Shown: positions 11,580 through 25,381, counted from the first letter of the stretch. The stretch: DNA of 64,000 nucleotides from Torymus aiolomorphi (GCA_036365515.1 CM070874.1:221386942-221450941); one strand, 5' to 3'. Translations and numbers: made by a program. Notes: generated by a model not told the origin, from the letters alone.

Positions 11580-11870
11580 ATCCTAGCAATGTGAGTACAG
11601 CTACCTGAATTCTTTCTTTCTTTTGTTCTTGAACTATGCATAAAATTTCTTTTATGAATGCGAACCATTTTTCTATAGGCAAATACAGTTTGATTTTGCA
11701 TAAAATTACAGTCAAATTATTTTTATCTATATTTGTTAGGGTTGCAAAGTTTAGGAATGGTTTTATTTCGTTTTCTTTTGGATTAGTTCTATATTTTCTT
11801 ATTCAAATATAGATAGAATAATAAGTTATTAAATTGATCCCTGAAATGTTTTCTACTTTGTGACTAAATA
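11580..11870 (+). repeat. H repeat copy A, part 1 (left of CACTA-like insertion)
   Basis: This block matches, in reverse complement, 31805-32095 (copy B): both contain the CTTTCTTTCTTTTGTTCTTGAA region, the AAACCATTCCTAAAC region and the GAAAACATTTCAGGGA region in the same order. Copy A breaks at 11870, exactly where the CACTA-like element begins, and resumes at 18023. Confidence 0.85.
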
Positions 11871-12170
11871 CCTGCGCAAAAAAAAGTACTATTGCCAATG
11901 TGTTGGCAATATATTGGCAACATGTATCGGGCACCTGTTGGCGGTATATTGGAGATCCTATTGGCGAGATATTGCTCATGTCTCGGCACACTACAGTTTT
12001 CAATGTACGTCCAATATACAGCCAATGGTTGTTGACGTTTTGCCAATTTATTAATGCAAGATATGTCCAACATATTGCCAATATGTATCCAATATACAGG
12101 CAATGCATTTAGGCGTTCTAGCAATATATCAAATCAATATATTCCCAATATATTGCCAATATTATAGCAT
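11871..12170 (+). repeat. Left TIR of CACTA-like element
   Basis: About 280 bases match the right end in reverse complement, with repeated subterminal motifs of the type GCCAATATATTGG. Such clustered subterminal motifs are the usual transposase binding sites in CACTA elements. Confidence 0.85.
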
Positions 12171-12312
12171 TCCAGTGAATGGGAAATATAAAGAAAATTT
12201 TTAAACGTCATATCATTAAATAAAATCAACATAGGAAACATTTCAGATAACACTTTATTCGCATCGTAATTAATTTATAACAATACAACATTTTTTAAAA
12301 TTAATTTTTAAA

Positions 12313-14632
12313 CTATTCAAATTCTATAGTATTTACAGGTTCTATTAAGTAATTACTATTTGTATGCTCTACATAAATATGACAGCAGACGAATATTAAG
12401 TTCTTAATATTCACAATTTTCAGCTCACATTTTGACGACTCTTTACATTTATGTATGAATGGTATTAAACCCTTTTCAACATTTATACGATAGGGACTTT
12501 CAACTGCAATACATTCCATAATTGCATAATGAGTGCCAGAACACTCACAAAATTGGTTACAGTTGCAGTTCTTAACACATATGTACTGTTGAATCGCACC
12601 AAAACACATCGATAAATTATCTGAGTATTTAACATAGAAAGATTCAGTGAGTTTATTATTTTGGTTGAATTTTGATGAATATAATATTTTATTTTTCCAA
12701 ATGCTTTTATATGTGAATAAGTTTTTGTCGAGGATATTGTTATTAATTATTATTTGTTCGATGGCATTAATATTTTTTAATTTATTTATAAAACCTACAA
12801 TAAAAGTAGAATCATCAACTTTTTTAATTTTAATTTCTTTTCGAGAGATAAAATAGAATCGCAAAAATTGTATATATCACTATCTTTTTGAAGCCAGTCT
12901 CTAAAAATATATAATTTGAGGTGCATACTTAAATTGTGTATTATTTGTAAATGTGGAGATTTACTACTACGAACAAAAGATTTTATTTTTCCATTCAAGT
13001 CTTCTAATGGAAAGCACGAAGTTGTCCAAAGAGGACCAGTTCATCTTACTACTTCACCTAAATGTCGCAGTTTATGTACATTACAAGATATATTTTTTGT
13101 ACCATACAGATATACAAACCGCGAAACAAATTCTTGTAACAACTTGTCAGCAAACTCTATTTCATGGATTAAAATTTTTTCTTTGCATAAAATATAAGTT
13201 GCTAGTACAAAATATTTAAAGTGATCAAAATATTCGTTGGGTAAAACTCCATCTAATACTATTATTGAAAAAAAAAGTTCCAATTTTTATGTTCAGATGC
13301 CTTCCAATCTTTGAAATGTAATTTTATCGATCTAGGGCGTCTAGATACGAACAATGGTGGCTTTATAGAACATAAACGGTAATCAAATACTCCTACAAAA
13401 TTTGCAATCGAAAAATTTTCACTAGAAAATTTGGGATCAGACCATAATTCTCCAAGTCGCTTTACTACACCTTCAAATGCACAGTGTATAATATCAATAG
13501 CTGTCGAAGTAACATACTTATAGCATATTTTTGACATTATACTTGGCCCTTTTACACCGCATACAGATTTATTTACTTCAACAGCCTGAGACGCATGTTC
13601 AATAGTATCATCATCAGTTCGCAAATTTAATTTTTTTTATATGGGTAAATCCATGTTTTATCGACAGAAAGGCCTTTTTCTTTGCACATTTGGCACCCGA
13701 ATTTTCCATTGAATAGGTGCATACAAAGAAATAAGGCTTTTGCCGGTAGATCACATGTGCCGCGAACAATAATATCTCGAACTTTTACAAATAGGTTTAA
13801 ATCTTCAATAAAAAATTCAATGCCTTTATATAATCGCTTTAAAGATTTTTTTAGCGGGTTTAAAAAAACATCAGGATCTGGTTTTTTTCTCCGTACCATA
13901 AATTTGTTAGCAAAATATTTTTCAATTTAAATCTCTCAATATATGGCAATTCTAAAATAATGAGAAGAAACCCCCAGATACTAAATTTGGACGATCTAAA
14001 AATTTGAATTCCATCTGTGTACCACATAAAAGATAAATTTAGACACGACATTTTGTATTTTTTGGGATATCTCTATATATGCTTCCATCATAAATGTCAC
14101 AATATTCGTTAGCTTTATTCATAGATGAAGCAGATTTGGTTAAATTGTTATAAAAGCCATTGCGTTTAAATAAGCATTCTATTGAGAAAGAAGAGAGATC
14201 CGTAAAAAATAATTATTTTGACAGGAATCATGACATTGACAATCCGCTTCATTATTCAAATTTACAAAATTTTCATCAATATTACTGGGATTTTTTACAT
14301 TCTTACAATTACCGCAATAAAAATACTTTTCAATAGGTACATTCATACTAGAAAAATATTTTTGAAATAGATAATAACTTAATGGGCAATTATGCGGTGT
14401 TATAAAAGCTTTTGCCATTAACCTTAAAAAATCACTCATAGACGCATCAACTAAATTATATCGTAATTTGATAGCCGCTAAACATATAATAAACTCTATT
14501 AGCTTCATCGGAGATCCAGGAAATAGTTCCTCTTGCAACTTTTCATCAGACTGTTTCAAGTTTTCTTCATCTCTGTCTAAATCGCTACACACATCGCTCG
14601 AAACATCGTCACAGTATTCAGAAGTATTCTGT
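12313..14632 (-). pseudogene. CACTA/EnSpm (TNP2-like) transposase, multiply broken
   Basis: Read on the minus strand the pieces are collinear with EnSpm transposases. N-terminal FPGSPMKLIEFIICLAAIKL and a Cys-rich segment come first (from about 14600). MWYTDGIQIFRSSKFSIWGF then ELPYIERFKLKNILLTNLWY follows (about 14025-13890). HLFNGKFGCQMCKEKG comes next (about 13715), then the C-terminal region with RRPRSIKLHFKDWKASEHKN and a long tail to 12313. Breaks seen: frameshifts near 13895, 13630, 13275 and 12840, several of them in A runs; stops near 14178 and 14050; and a TGA at 13041-13043 where tryptophan is expected. An acceptor-like TTTTACAG precedes an in-frame exon start at 14632. The protein would cut and join element ends in the nucleus; this copy cannot. 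Confidence 0.85.
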
Positions 14633-14669
14633 AAAATATTGTATTAGGTATAATTAAAAATCTTTGAAA

Positions 14670-14925
<256 letters not shown>

Positions 14926-15114
14926 GACGAGTAATAAGGGGAATTGAATAAATCGCGCAAAAAATATGCTATGAATGGTACCGAATTGATAAATACGATG
15001 GTATTTGGGCCCATGCTCTACTGTACTAACACCGTAATACTAATTTGATTTCATCGCAAGCTAATCGGTATTTCGGTGACTCGTAACTTTTAACTATACA
15101 AATTGCACCGCCGG

Positions 15115-15327
15115 GTGCTGTAACTCGTTACGCCCGGATTTCACCGCATAAGTATTGTCATCGGGCTATTAGTCAAATATCAGAAATCCGGATTTTGACG
15201 ATAGATTCTTGCAGAGAATCTTGTAGCACATCTTTTTCCTACCTAAACCATATTTCTAGCTATTACCGTTTTTTAGTTATTGAAGAAATAAAAAGCGGCT
15301 TAATCCGGGCGCAACGAGTTACAACAC
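15115..15327. mobile_element. 213-bp MITE inside the CACTA-like element
   Basis: The left end reads GTGCTGTAACTCGTTACGCC. The right end in reverse complement reads GTGTTGTAACTCGTTGCGCC. The terminal inverted repeat is about 27 bases with few mismatches. I could not fix a target-site duplication. Confidence 0.75.
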
Positions 15328-15335
15328 TCGTAGGT

Positions 15336-15768
15336 TTAATTACTTAAATGGTTGGATTTATCAGTTAAACTGCACTTAACAAAAATATTATATTTACCGT
15401 AATTATATTCTCGCATAGGCATTACATTCTTGTAATCTTTTGAAGGTTCTGCGTATTCATAACCGATGCTGAATCGATCGGCCTCCACCTCACATGATAT
15501 GTTCTTGTCATTTATGTGGACATTGTCATCCTTAGAATGCTGGAAATTATGTGAAAACAATGTTATTGTTTATATTTACAAAGTTTATAATTTTAATTTA
15601 ATAGAAATTTAACCTTAGAATAAAACATGTACTTACGAATTTTAAAGGAACTTCGCTTACGACCGTTTTTTCGCCATTCATAGTCAACGCGTCATCCGTG
15701 CACTGCTTTTTCATACGATATTGCATATCGCAACTGTAGTCTTCGAAATAAAGAGGGCGTTTGAACAT
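15336..15768 (-). CDS. Two-exon unknown small gene of the CACTA-like element
   Basis: An ATG at 15766-15768 opens a 44-codon exon ending at 15637 before a GTAAGT donor. An AG acceptor at 15540-15541 leads to a second exon from 15539 that keeps the frame and reads 67 codons to a stop at 15336. The joined protein is 111 residues (MFKRPLYFEDYSCDMQ start). I do not recognise it. It could be its own gene or the N-terminal part of the transposase, but no donor in the second exon joins the transposase in the right phase. The region between it and the BEN-like gene may be a shared divergent promoter. Confidence 0.4.
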
Positions 15769-16586
15769 TTTATACTTCGAATAAATATCTAACCGTTCTT
15801 TATCGACTTTTCAAATCGTTTACATGAATAGGTTAATTATATTAGCAAGAGCGCGTAAAATAATCGATATTTGCGACTGTCATATTTTTCTTCGGTAATA
15901 AGCGCAGTTTAAGGTTTGACTCTTTCTAATGAAGCGGTCAATTTGGTTAAAATCTCTGTAGTAAAATGCTGTAATAATGAGCAAGAAATAAAGATCTAAT
16001 CAATACAATTTTGGGAAAATATGTACGCCCTAATATTTTGGGTAAAAAGTAGGACAACCAGTGTTGTAGAAGAAAAAAAGTTATTACCAAATAGAGATGA
16101 AGGGGAATTAACCTGGGCTTAATATGATACGAATAATAGATTATATCGAGTAAAGGTTATAAGAAAGAGTAGTAAGTATTAAAATTTTATTCAGTCTAAT
16201 AATAAAGATATATTTTTGCAAAAATTGCGTAAAATACAGTGTTACATATTTTTTGATAAACATAATAAAAATTTCGTGATCGTTTAGTTCTGTGGATAGA
16301 AAATCACATTTTATGCACTACTTCCATAATATACTGCATTTTTGTCCACTCTGAGTGCAACGTTTTGCGTATACAAGCATGCAAAAGATCAGAATTTGCA
16401 TTCATTGTATACCTAGACAAGTATTGTACGCAATACGTACGCTCAGGTTATGTTGACTCGTGTGATTATTATCCTTGCTTTGTTAGCGCGACAAAATTCA
16501 CCATCGTCGAGATAATCTACTTGGTGCACAAATTGGATAATATACTACTTGTTGTTATACTAACTGATTTTAATATATTTTTTAGA

Positions 16587-17494
16587 CGATGCTAAGTATT
16601 TACAATGCTTGAGAGTAGATACTGATGGACAAATTTTGAGCAAAGGAAAACCTGTTGCCAGTAAAATTGCTCTGAGGGAAAAAAATGAATTAAAAAAAAA
16701 TCAAAAAGAAATCCAAAAAAATTCAAACATCACTAAAAAAAGACTTTTTAATTTCCATGCCGTATTTGAAAGCTCTGAGTCAGAAGATGATTCAGAAGTT
16801 GAACAACCGACATTAGACCACGAGAATTCAGATTCACCTTCACAACATGAAATGCCACAAAGTCCAAAAATCAAAATTCCGGGATTGGAAAAGAAGTAGG
16901 AAGAGTGAAGAATGAAGGCATTGGAGATCGATCTCTTGCAATCGAGGAACAAGCTGGCCCATCTAACGCTAATAACATCGAGGTAAAATAATGTTTACAA
17001 ATTAGAAATTTTTTCTTATTTCAATACAAACTTAATAATATTTTAATATTTCAGCCTTTTAATTCGAGGGAGACTGAGGATCCATTAAAAAAATGTAGAA
17101 TTGCAGGAAATGGTCGAATCCAACTCTGCGATTGTTTCAATGTGTGGATCGACAAAGTAGAGTTGACTTCTATGTCGAGATGGCGTAAGCGTCCGAGAGA
17201 AATGGTTTACCGATTGCGAAGGATTCTCGGTGGAGTTAAAAACCTCAAAAATATGTGCGCTCGAGGACAATCGAAAGGGAGATCTGGCATCCCCGCAGAT
17301 ATACTCGACAGTGTAGAATGTAAGTATTAACGTTGTATTAACTATACTAACAATAATAATACAATAATAATAATCACTATTACTGTCTTATGTTACAGAC
17401 TACATGAAGCATAAGTGTGAGCCATCCTTGGAGACTGTGGAGTTCACTACTGTTGTAAATAACATGTGTACAAGCCTGCGCCATCCAAAAATAT
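16587..17494 (+). pseudogene. BEN-domain-like second gene of the CACTA-like element
   Basis: Three exons fit GT/AG rules: 16587-16981 (acceptor TATTTTTTAG before it, donor GTAAAA after), 17055-17319 (acceptor ATTTCAG, donor GTAAGT) and 17399-17494 (acceptor TTACAG). The first exon is Lys-rich then acidic and may lack an earlier ATG exon. It has a one-base frameshift near 16895. The second exon reads WIDKVELTSMSRWRKRPREM and ILGGVKNLKNMCARG, then GIPADILDSVE; the last exon adds YYMKHKC and ends HPKI. This spacing matches BEN domains, which bind DNA. The placement inside the TIRs suggests a DNA-binding partner of the transposase (inference). Only one break is visible, so it may be younger in decay than the transposase. 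Confidence 0.65.
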
Positions 17495-17739
17495 AATTTT
17501 AAATGATTTTAAACACCTAATGCTATGTTAAAAAAATTTAATATTAAAAATTAATTCTACAGTTATGTGGCGTTATGTAATGTTGTATGATTTAATAACT
17601 ATTGTATTGTTACAAATTAATTACAGAGCGAATAAATATCTCTTTTATTTGAACATTTAGATAAATGGTATTTATTTAAATAATTTAGCATTTCGATATG
17701 TAAATATAATAATTTAATAACAAAAATAAAATATATTCT

Positions 17740-18022
17740 TTATATTGCTGATATATTGCAGTAATGAATTGGCGGAATGCCAAAAACCATTGTCTGTATA
17801 TTCGATATATATTGGCAATATATTGGATATATCTTGCATTAATGAATTGGCAAAAAGTCAACAACCATTGGCTGTATATTGTACGTATATTGGAAACTGT
17901 GGTGTGCCGAGACATGAGCAATATCTCGCCAACAGTATCTCCAATATACCACCAACACATGCTCCATGCATGTTGCCAATATATTGCCAACACATTGGTA
18001 ATAGTATTTTTTTTTGCGCGGG
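17740..18022 (-). repeat. Right TIR of CACTA-like element
   Basis: Reverse complement of the left TIR, ending TTTTTTGCGCGGG at 18022. It shares the phrases GAGATATTGCTCATGTCTCG and TACAGCCAATGGTTGTTGAC with the left end. Confidence 0.85.
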
Positions 18023-18172
18023 TAATTAATTAAATATTTTTATTTAATAACACTTAATTTTTACAAATAAAACTTGCTTGTTTCATTAGCAAACAAATAC
18101 TGAGGTATTTTAATATGTAATCGCAATATTTTTGTTTGTTGTTGTTAAAAAAGGTAAGAACAATATATATTT
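18023..18172 (+). repeat. H repeat copy A, part 2
   Basis: This continues H directly after the CACTA-like element. It matches 31660-31804 in reverse complement (TAATTAATTAAATATTT, GCAATATTTTTGTTTGTTGT). It stops at 18172 where element R begins. Confidence 0.85.
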
Positions 18173-18297
18173 TGCTTCCTCATAGAGGAAGCTTTGTGAT
18201 AGTAAAAAAAAAGTTTATGAGATAATGTGTTAGAAATTTTATTTAGCAAATTTGGAATCGAAATACACTACTTTTAGAAAATGTGCGTATGGATATG

Positions 18298-19680
<1,383 letters not shown>

Positions 19681-19743
19681 TTTCTTCCGTGTGGAAGGCT
19701 GATCTTCCTTACGACATAGGTCGCACAGGGCATCTCTTTTCTT
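19681..19743 (+). other. GC-richer cassette, left part, with 13-bp flanking repeat
   Basis: CTTCCGTGTGGAAGGCTGAT begins a short cassette that is absent from the other R copies. It ends with CATCTCTTTTCTT (19731-19743), which recurs at 25759-25771 on the far side of the array. Confidence 0.7.
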
Positions 19744-20002
19744 AATAAAATGAAGCTAATGGCTATTACGGGCAATCGATAAAAGATAAGGAAGTTACCT
19801 AACTTATCAATGATCGATTTTATTCTTTTTACGTGTGTATACTTACACATCTCTAATTATTCTAAGCTATTAGAGTAAAGCAGTCAAGGATATAAATGCA
19901 CAATTATTTTTAATAATTTTAAAGTGCAGTCAAGAATTTTTAAAGGATGAGGAAAGGAAAGGTAAACGTATAGGATGAAAAAATGAGAACGAAAAAAATA
20001 AC

Positions 20003-20074
20003 GGCCCAGGTCGGGATCGAACCGACAACCTTCTGCATACCGGGCAGCTACGCTACCATTTGCGCCACTGGGAT
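20003..20074 (-). tRNA. tRNA-like gene, array copy 1
   Basis: The 72 bases divide into acceptor, D, anticodon and T arms with normal lengths. The T arm is perfect (GTCGG TTCGATC CCGAC). The A box (TGGCGCAAATGG) and B box (GGTTCGATCC) fit Pol III promoters, and T7 follows within 8 bases as a terminator. Oddities: the anticodon loop reads CCGGTAT, so position 33 is C instead of U and the apparent anticodon GGT is not a normal eukaryotic isoacceptor. The two outermost acceptor pairs and the first anticodon-stem pair mismatch. D arm and variable loop resemble tRNA-Trp and tRNA-Ile. Confidence 0.6.
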
Positions 20075-20478
20075 GACGATTCTATCAGGACCCTAGCCGG
20101 TTCTTAATCGTTCTCAATTTTGTATTTTCCCAAAAACCCCCCCGTCTGCTATATTAAGCCAAAGCAGACAATGTTAATTTATCAATTGAAGCTAATGCCC
20201 GAATATTTTTATGTTAATTAATAAAATGAAGCTAATGGCTATTACGGGCAATCGATAAAAGATAAGGAAGTTACCTAACTTATCAATGATCGATTTTATT
20301 CTTTTTACGTGTGTATACTTACACATCTCTAATTATTCTAAGCTATTAGAGTAAAGCAGTCAAGGATATAAATGCACAATTATTTTTAATAATTTTAAAG
20401 TGCAGTCAAGAATTTTTAAAGGATGAGGAAAGGAAAGGTAAACGTATAGGATGAAAAAATGAGAACGAAAAAAATAAC

Positions 20479-20550
20479 GGCCCAGGTCGGGATCGAACCG
20501 ACAACCTTCTGCATACCGGGCAGCTACGCTACCATTTGCGCCACTGGGAT
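20479..20550 (-). tRNA. tRNA-like gene, array copy 2
   Basis: Same sequence as copy 1, with the same A box, B box, T-run terminator and C33/GGT loop. Confidence 0.6.
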
Positions 20551-20952
20551 GACGATTCTATCAGGACCCTAGCCGGTTCTTAATCGTTCTCAATTTTGTA
20601 TTTTCCCAAAAAACCCCCGTCTGCTATATTAAGCCAAAGCAGACAATGTTAATTTATCAATTGAAGCTAATGCCCGAATATTTTTATGTTAATTAATAAA
20701 ATGAAGCTAATGGCTATTACGGGCAATCGATAAAAGATAAGGAAGTTACCTAACTTATCAATGATCGATTTTATTCTTTTACGTGTGTATACTTACACAT
20801 CTCTAATTATTCTAAGCTATTAGAGTAAAGCAGTCAAGGATATAAATGCACAATTATTTTTAATAATTTTAAAGTGCAGTCAAGAATTTTTAAAGGATGA
20901 GGAAAGGAAAGGTAAACGTATAGGATGAAAAAATGAGAACGAAAAAAATAAC

Positions 20953-21024
20953 GGCCCAGGTCGGGATCGAACCGACAACCTTCTGCATACCGGGCAGCTA
21001 CGCTACCATTTGCGCCACTGGGAT
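20953..21024 (-). tRNA. tRNA-like gene, array copy 3
   Basis: Same sequence as copy 1; the upstream C run in its unit is seven bases. Confidence 0.6.
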
Positions 21025-21428
21025 GACGATTCTATCAGGACCCTAGCCGGTTCTTAATCGTTCTCAATTTTGTATTTTCCCAAAAACCCCCCCGTCTGCT
21101 ATATTAAGCCAAAGCAGACAATGTTAATTTATCAATTGAAGCTAATGCCCGAATATTTTTATGTTAATTAATAAAATGAAGCTAATGGCTATTACGGGCA
21201 ATCGATAAAAGATAAGGAAGTTACCTAACTTATCAATGATCGATTTTATTCTTTTTACGTGTGTATACTTACACATCTCTAATTATTCTAAGCTATTAGA
21301 GTAAAGCAGTCAAGGATATAAATGCACAATTATTTTTAATAATTTTAAAGTGCAGTCAAGAATTTTTAAAGGATGAGGAAAGGAAAGGTAAACGTATAGG
21401 ATGAAAAAATGAGAACGAAAAAAATAAC

Positions 21429-21500
21429 GGCCCAGGTCGGGATCGAACCGACAACCTTCTGCATACCGGGCAGCTACGCTACCATTTGCGCCACTGGGAT
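21429..21500 (-). tRNA. tRNA-like gene, array copy 4
   Basis: Same sequence as copy 1. Confidence 0.6.
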
Positions 21501-21904
21501 GACGATTCTATCAGGACCCTAGCCGGTTCTTAATCGTTCTCAATTTTGTATTTTCCCAAAAACCCCCCCGTCTGCTATATTAAGCCAAAGCAGACAATGT
21601 TAATTTATCAATTGAAGCTAATGCCCGAATATTTTTATGTTAATTAATAAAATGAAGCTAATGGCTATTACGGGCAATCGATAAAAGATAAGGAAGTTAC
21701 CTAACTTATCAATGATCGATTTTATTCTTTTTACGTGTGTATACTTACACATCTCTAATTATTCTAAGCTATTAGAGTAAAGCAGTCAAGGATATAAATG
21801 CACAATTATTTTTAATAATTTTAAAGTGCAGTCAAGAATTTTTAAAGGATGAGGAAAGGAAAGGTAAACGTATAGGATGAAAAAATGAGAACGAAAAAAA
21901 TAAC

Positions 21905-21976
21905 GGCCCAGGTCGGGATCGAACCGACAACCTTCTGCATACCGGGCAGCTACGCTACCATTTGCGCCACTGGGAT
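21905..21976 (-). tRNA. tRNA-like gene, array copy 5
   Basis: Same sequence as copy 1; its unit has the shorter C run (five bases). Confidence 0.6.
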
Positions 21977-22377
21977 GACGATTCTATCAGGACCCTAGCC
22001 GGTTCTTAATCGTTCTCAATTTTGTATTTTCCCAAAAACCCCCGTCTGCTATATTAAGCCAAAGCAGACAATGTTAATTTATCAATTGAAGCTAATGCCC
22101 GAATATTTTTATGTTAATTAATAAAATGAAGCTAATGGCTATTACGGGCAATCGATAAAAGATAAGGAAGTTACCTAACTTATCAATGATCGATTTTATT
22201 CTTTTTACGTGTGTATACTTACACATCTCTAATTATTCTAAGCTATTAGAGTAAAGCAGTCAAGGATATAAATGCACAATTATTTTTAATAATTTTAAAG
22301 TGCAGTCAAGAATTTTTAAAGGATGAGGAAAGGAAAGGTAAACGTATAGGATGAAAAAATGAGAACGAAAAAATAAC

Positions 22378-22449
22378 GGCCCAGGTCGGGATCGAACCGA
22401 CAACCTTCTGCATACCGGGCAGCTACGCTACCATTTGCGCCACTGGGAT
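22378..22449 (-). tRNA. tRNA-like gene, array copy 6
   Basis: Same tRNA-like sequence. The terminator run after this copy is one base shorter than in the others (T6). Confidence 0.6.
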
Positions 22450-22853
22450 GACGATTCTATCAGGACCCTAGCCGGTTCTTAATCGTTCTCAATTTTGTAT
22501 TTTCCCAAAAACCCCCCCGTCTGCTATATTAAGCCAAAGCAGACAATGTTAATTTATCAATTGAAGCTAATGCCCGAATATTTTTATGTTAATTAATAAA
22601 ATGAAGCTAATGGCTATTACGGGCAATCGATAAAAGATAAGGAAGTTACCTAACTTATCAATGATCGATTTTATTCTTTTTACGTGTGTATACTTACACA
22701 TCTCTAATTATTCTAAGCTATTAGAGTAAAGCAGTCAAGGATATAAATGCACAATTATTTTTAATAATTTTAAAGTGCAGTCAAGAATTTTTAAAGGATG
22801 AGGAAAGGAAAGGTAAACGTATAGGATGAAAAAATGAGAACGAAAAAAATAAC

Positions 22854-22925
22854 GGCCCAGGTCGGGATCGAACCGACAACCTTCTGCATACCGGGCAGCT
22901 ACGCTACCATTTGCGCCACTGGGAT
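22854..22925 (-). tRNA. tRNA-like gene, array copy 7
   Basis: Same sequence as copy 1. Confidence 0.6.
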
Positions 22926-23327
22926 GACGATTCTATCAGGACCCTAGCCGGTTCTTAATCGTTCTCAATTTTGTATTTTCCCAAAAACCCCCGTCTGCTA
23001 TATTAAGCCAAAGCAGACAATGTTAATTTATCAATTGAAGCTAATGCCCGAATATTTTTATGTTAATTAATAAAATGAAGCTAATGGCTATTACGGGCAA
23101 TCGATAAAAGATAAGGAAGTTACCTAACTTATCAATGATCGATTTTATTCTTTTTACGTGTGTATACTTACACATCTCTAATTATTCTAAGCTATTAGAG
23201 TAAAGCAGTCAAGGATATAAATGCACAATTATTTTTAATAATTTTAAAGTGCAGTCAAGAATTTTTAAAGGATGAGGAAAGGAAAGGTAAACGTATAGGA
23301 TGAAAAAATGAGAACGAAAAAAATAAC

Positions 23328-23399
23328 GGCCCAGGTCGGGATCGAACCGACAACCTTCTGCATACCGGGCAGCTACGCTACCATTTGCGCCACTGGGAT
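23328..23399 (-). tRNA. tRNA-like gene, array copy 8
   Basis: Same sequence as copy 1. Confidence 0.6.
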
Positions 23400-23801
23400 G
23401 ACGATTCTATCAGGACCCTAGCCGGTTCTTAATCGTTCTCAATTTTGTATTTTCCCAAAAACCCCCGTCTGCTATATTAAGCCAAAGCAGACAATGTTAA
23501 TTTATCAATTGAAGCTAATGCCCGAATATTTTTATGTTAATTAATAAAATGAAGCTAATGGCTATTACGGGCAATCGATAAAAGATAAGGAAGTTACCTA
23601 ACTTATCAATGATCGATTTTATTCTTTTTACGTGTGTATACTTACACATCTCTAATTATTCTAAGCTATTAGAGTAAAGCAGTCAAGGATATAAATGCAC
23701 AATTATTTTTAATAATTTTAAAGTGCAGTCAAGAATTTTTAAAGGATGAGGAAAGGAAAGGTAAACGTATAGGATGAAAAAATGAGAACGAAAAAAATAA
23801 C

Positions 23802-23873
23802 GGCCCAGGTCGGGATCGAACCGACAACCTTCTGCATACCGGGCAGCTACGCTACCATTTGCGCCACTGGGAT
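23802..23873 (-). tRNA. tRNA-like gene, array copy 9 (last minus-strand copy)
   Basis: Same sequence as copy 1. It lies about 90 bases before the orientation switch. Confidence 0.6.
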
Positions 23874-23955
23874 GACGATTCTATCAGGACCCTAGCCGGT
23901 TCTTAATCGTTCTCAATTTTGTATTTTCCCAAAAACCCCCCCGTCTGCTATATTA

Positions 23956-24027
23956 AGCCAAGTGGCGCAAATGGTAGCGTAGCTGCCCGGTATGCAGAAG
24001 GTTGTCGGTTCGATCCCGACCTGGGCC
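23956..24027 (+). tRNA. tRNA-like gene, array copy 10, damaged acceptor at the inversion junction
   Basis: From GTGGCGC onward it equals the other copies, but the 5' acceptor strand is replaced by junction sequence (AGCCAAG instead of ATCCCAG), which weakens acceptor pairing. A and B boxes and the T7 terminator are intact. Confidence 0.5.
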
Positions 24028-24431
24028 GTTATTTTTTTCGTTCTCATTTTTTCATCCTATACGTTTACCTTTCCTTTCCTCATCCTTTAAAAATTCTTGA
24101 CTGCACTTTAAAATTATTAAAAATAATTGTGCATTTATATCCTTGACTGCTTTACTCTAATAGCTTAGAATAATTAGAGATGTGTAAGTATACACACGTA
24201 AAAAGAATAAAATCGATCATTGATAAGTTAGGTAACTTCCTTATCTTTTATCGATTGCCCGTAATAGCCATTAGCTTCATTTTATTAATTAACATAAAAA
24301 TATTCGGGCATTAGCTTCAATTGATAAATTAACATTGTCTGCTTTGGCTTAATATAGCAGACGGGGGGGTTTTTGGGAAAATACAAAATTGAGAACGATT
24401 AAGAACCGGCTAGGGTCCTGATAGAATCGTC

Positions 24432-24503
24432 ATCCCAGTGGCGCAAATGGTAGCGTAGCTGCCCGGTATGCAGAAGGTTGTCGGTTCGATCCCGACCTGG
24501 GCC
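24432..24503 (+). tRNA. tRNA-like gene, array copy 11
   Basis: Full-length copy on the plus strand, same sequence as copy 1. Confidence 0.6.
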
Positions 24504-24905
24504 GTTATTTTTTTCGTTCTCATTTTTTCATCCTATACGTTTACCTTTCCTTTCCTCATCCTTTAAAAATTCTTGACTGCACTTTAAAATTATTAAAAAT
24601 AATTGTGCATTTATATCCTTGACTGCTTTACTCTAATAGCTTAGAATAATTAGAGATGTGTAAGTATACACACGTAAAAAGAATAAAATCGATCATTGAT
24701 AAGTTAGGTAACTTCCTTATCTTTTATCGATTGCCCGTAATAGCCATTAGCTTCATTTTATTAATTAACATAAAAATATTCGGGCATTAGCTTCAATTGA
24801 TAAATTAACATTGTCTGCTTTGGCTTAATATAGCAGACGGGGGTTTTTGGGAAAATACAAAATTGAGAACGATTAAGAACCGGCTAGGGTCCTGATAGAA
24901 TCGTC

Positions 24906-24977
24906 ATCCCAGTGGCGCAAATGGTAGCGTAGCTGCCCGGTATGCAGAAGGTTGTCGGTTCGATCCCGACCTGGGCC
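24906..24977 (+). tRNA. tRNA-like gene, array copy 12
   Basis: Full-length copy on the plus strand, same sequence as copy 1. Confidence 0.6.
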
Positions 24978-25381
24978 GTTATTTTTTTCGTTCTCATTTT
25001 TTCATCCTATACGTTTACCTTTCCTTTCCTCATCCTTTAAAAATTCTTGACTGCACTTTAAAATTATTAAAAATAATTGTGCATTTATATCCTTGACTGC
25101 TTTACTCTAATAGCTTAGAATAATTAGAGATGTGTAAGTATACACACGTAAAAAGAATAAAATCGATCATTGATAAGTTAGGTAACTTCCTTATCTTTTA
25201 TCGATTGCCCGTAATAGCCATTAGCTTCATTTTATTAATTAACATAAAAATATTCGGGCATTAGCTTCAATTGATAAATTAACATTGTCTGCTTTGGCTT
25301 AATATAGCAGACGGGGTGGTTTTTGGGAAAATACAAAATTGAGAACGATTAAGAACCGGCTAGGGTCCTGATAGAATCGTC

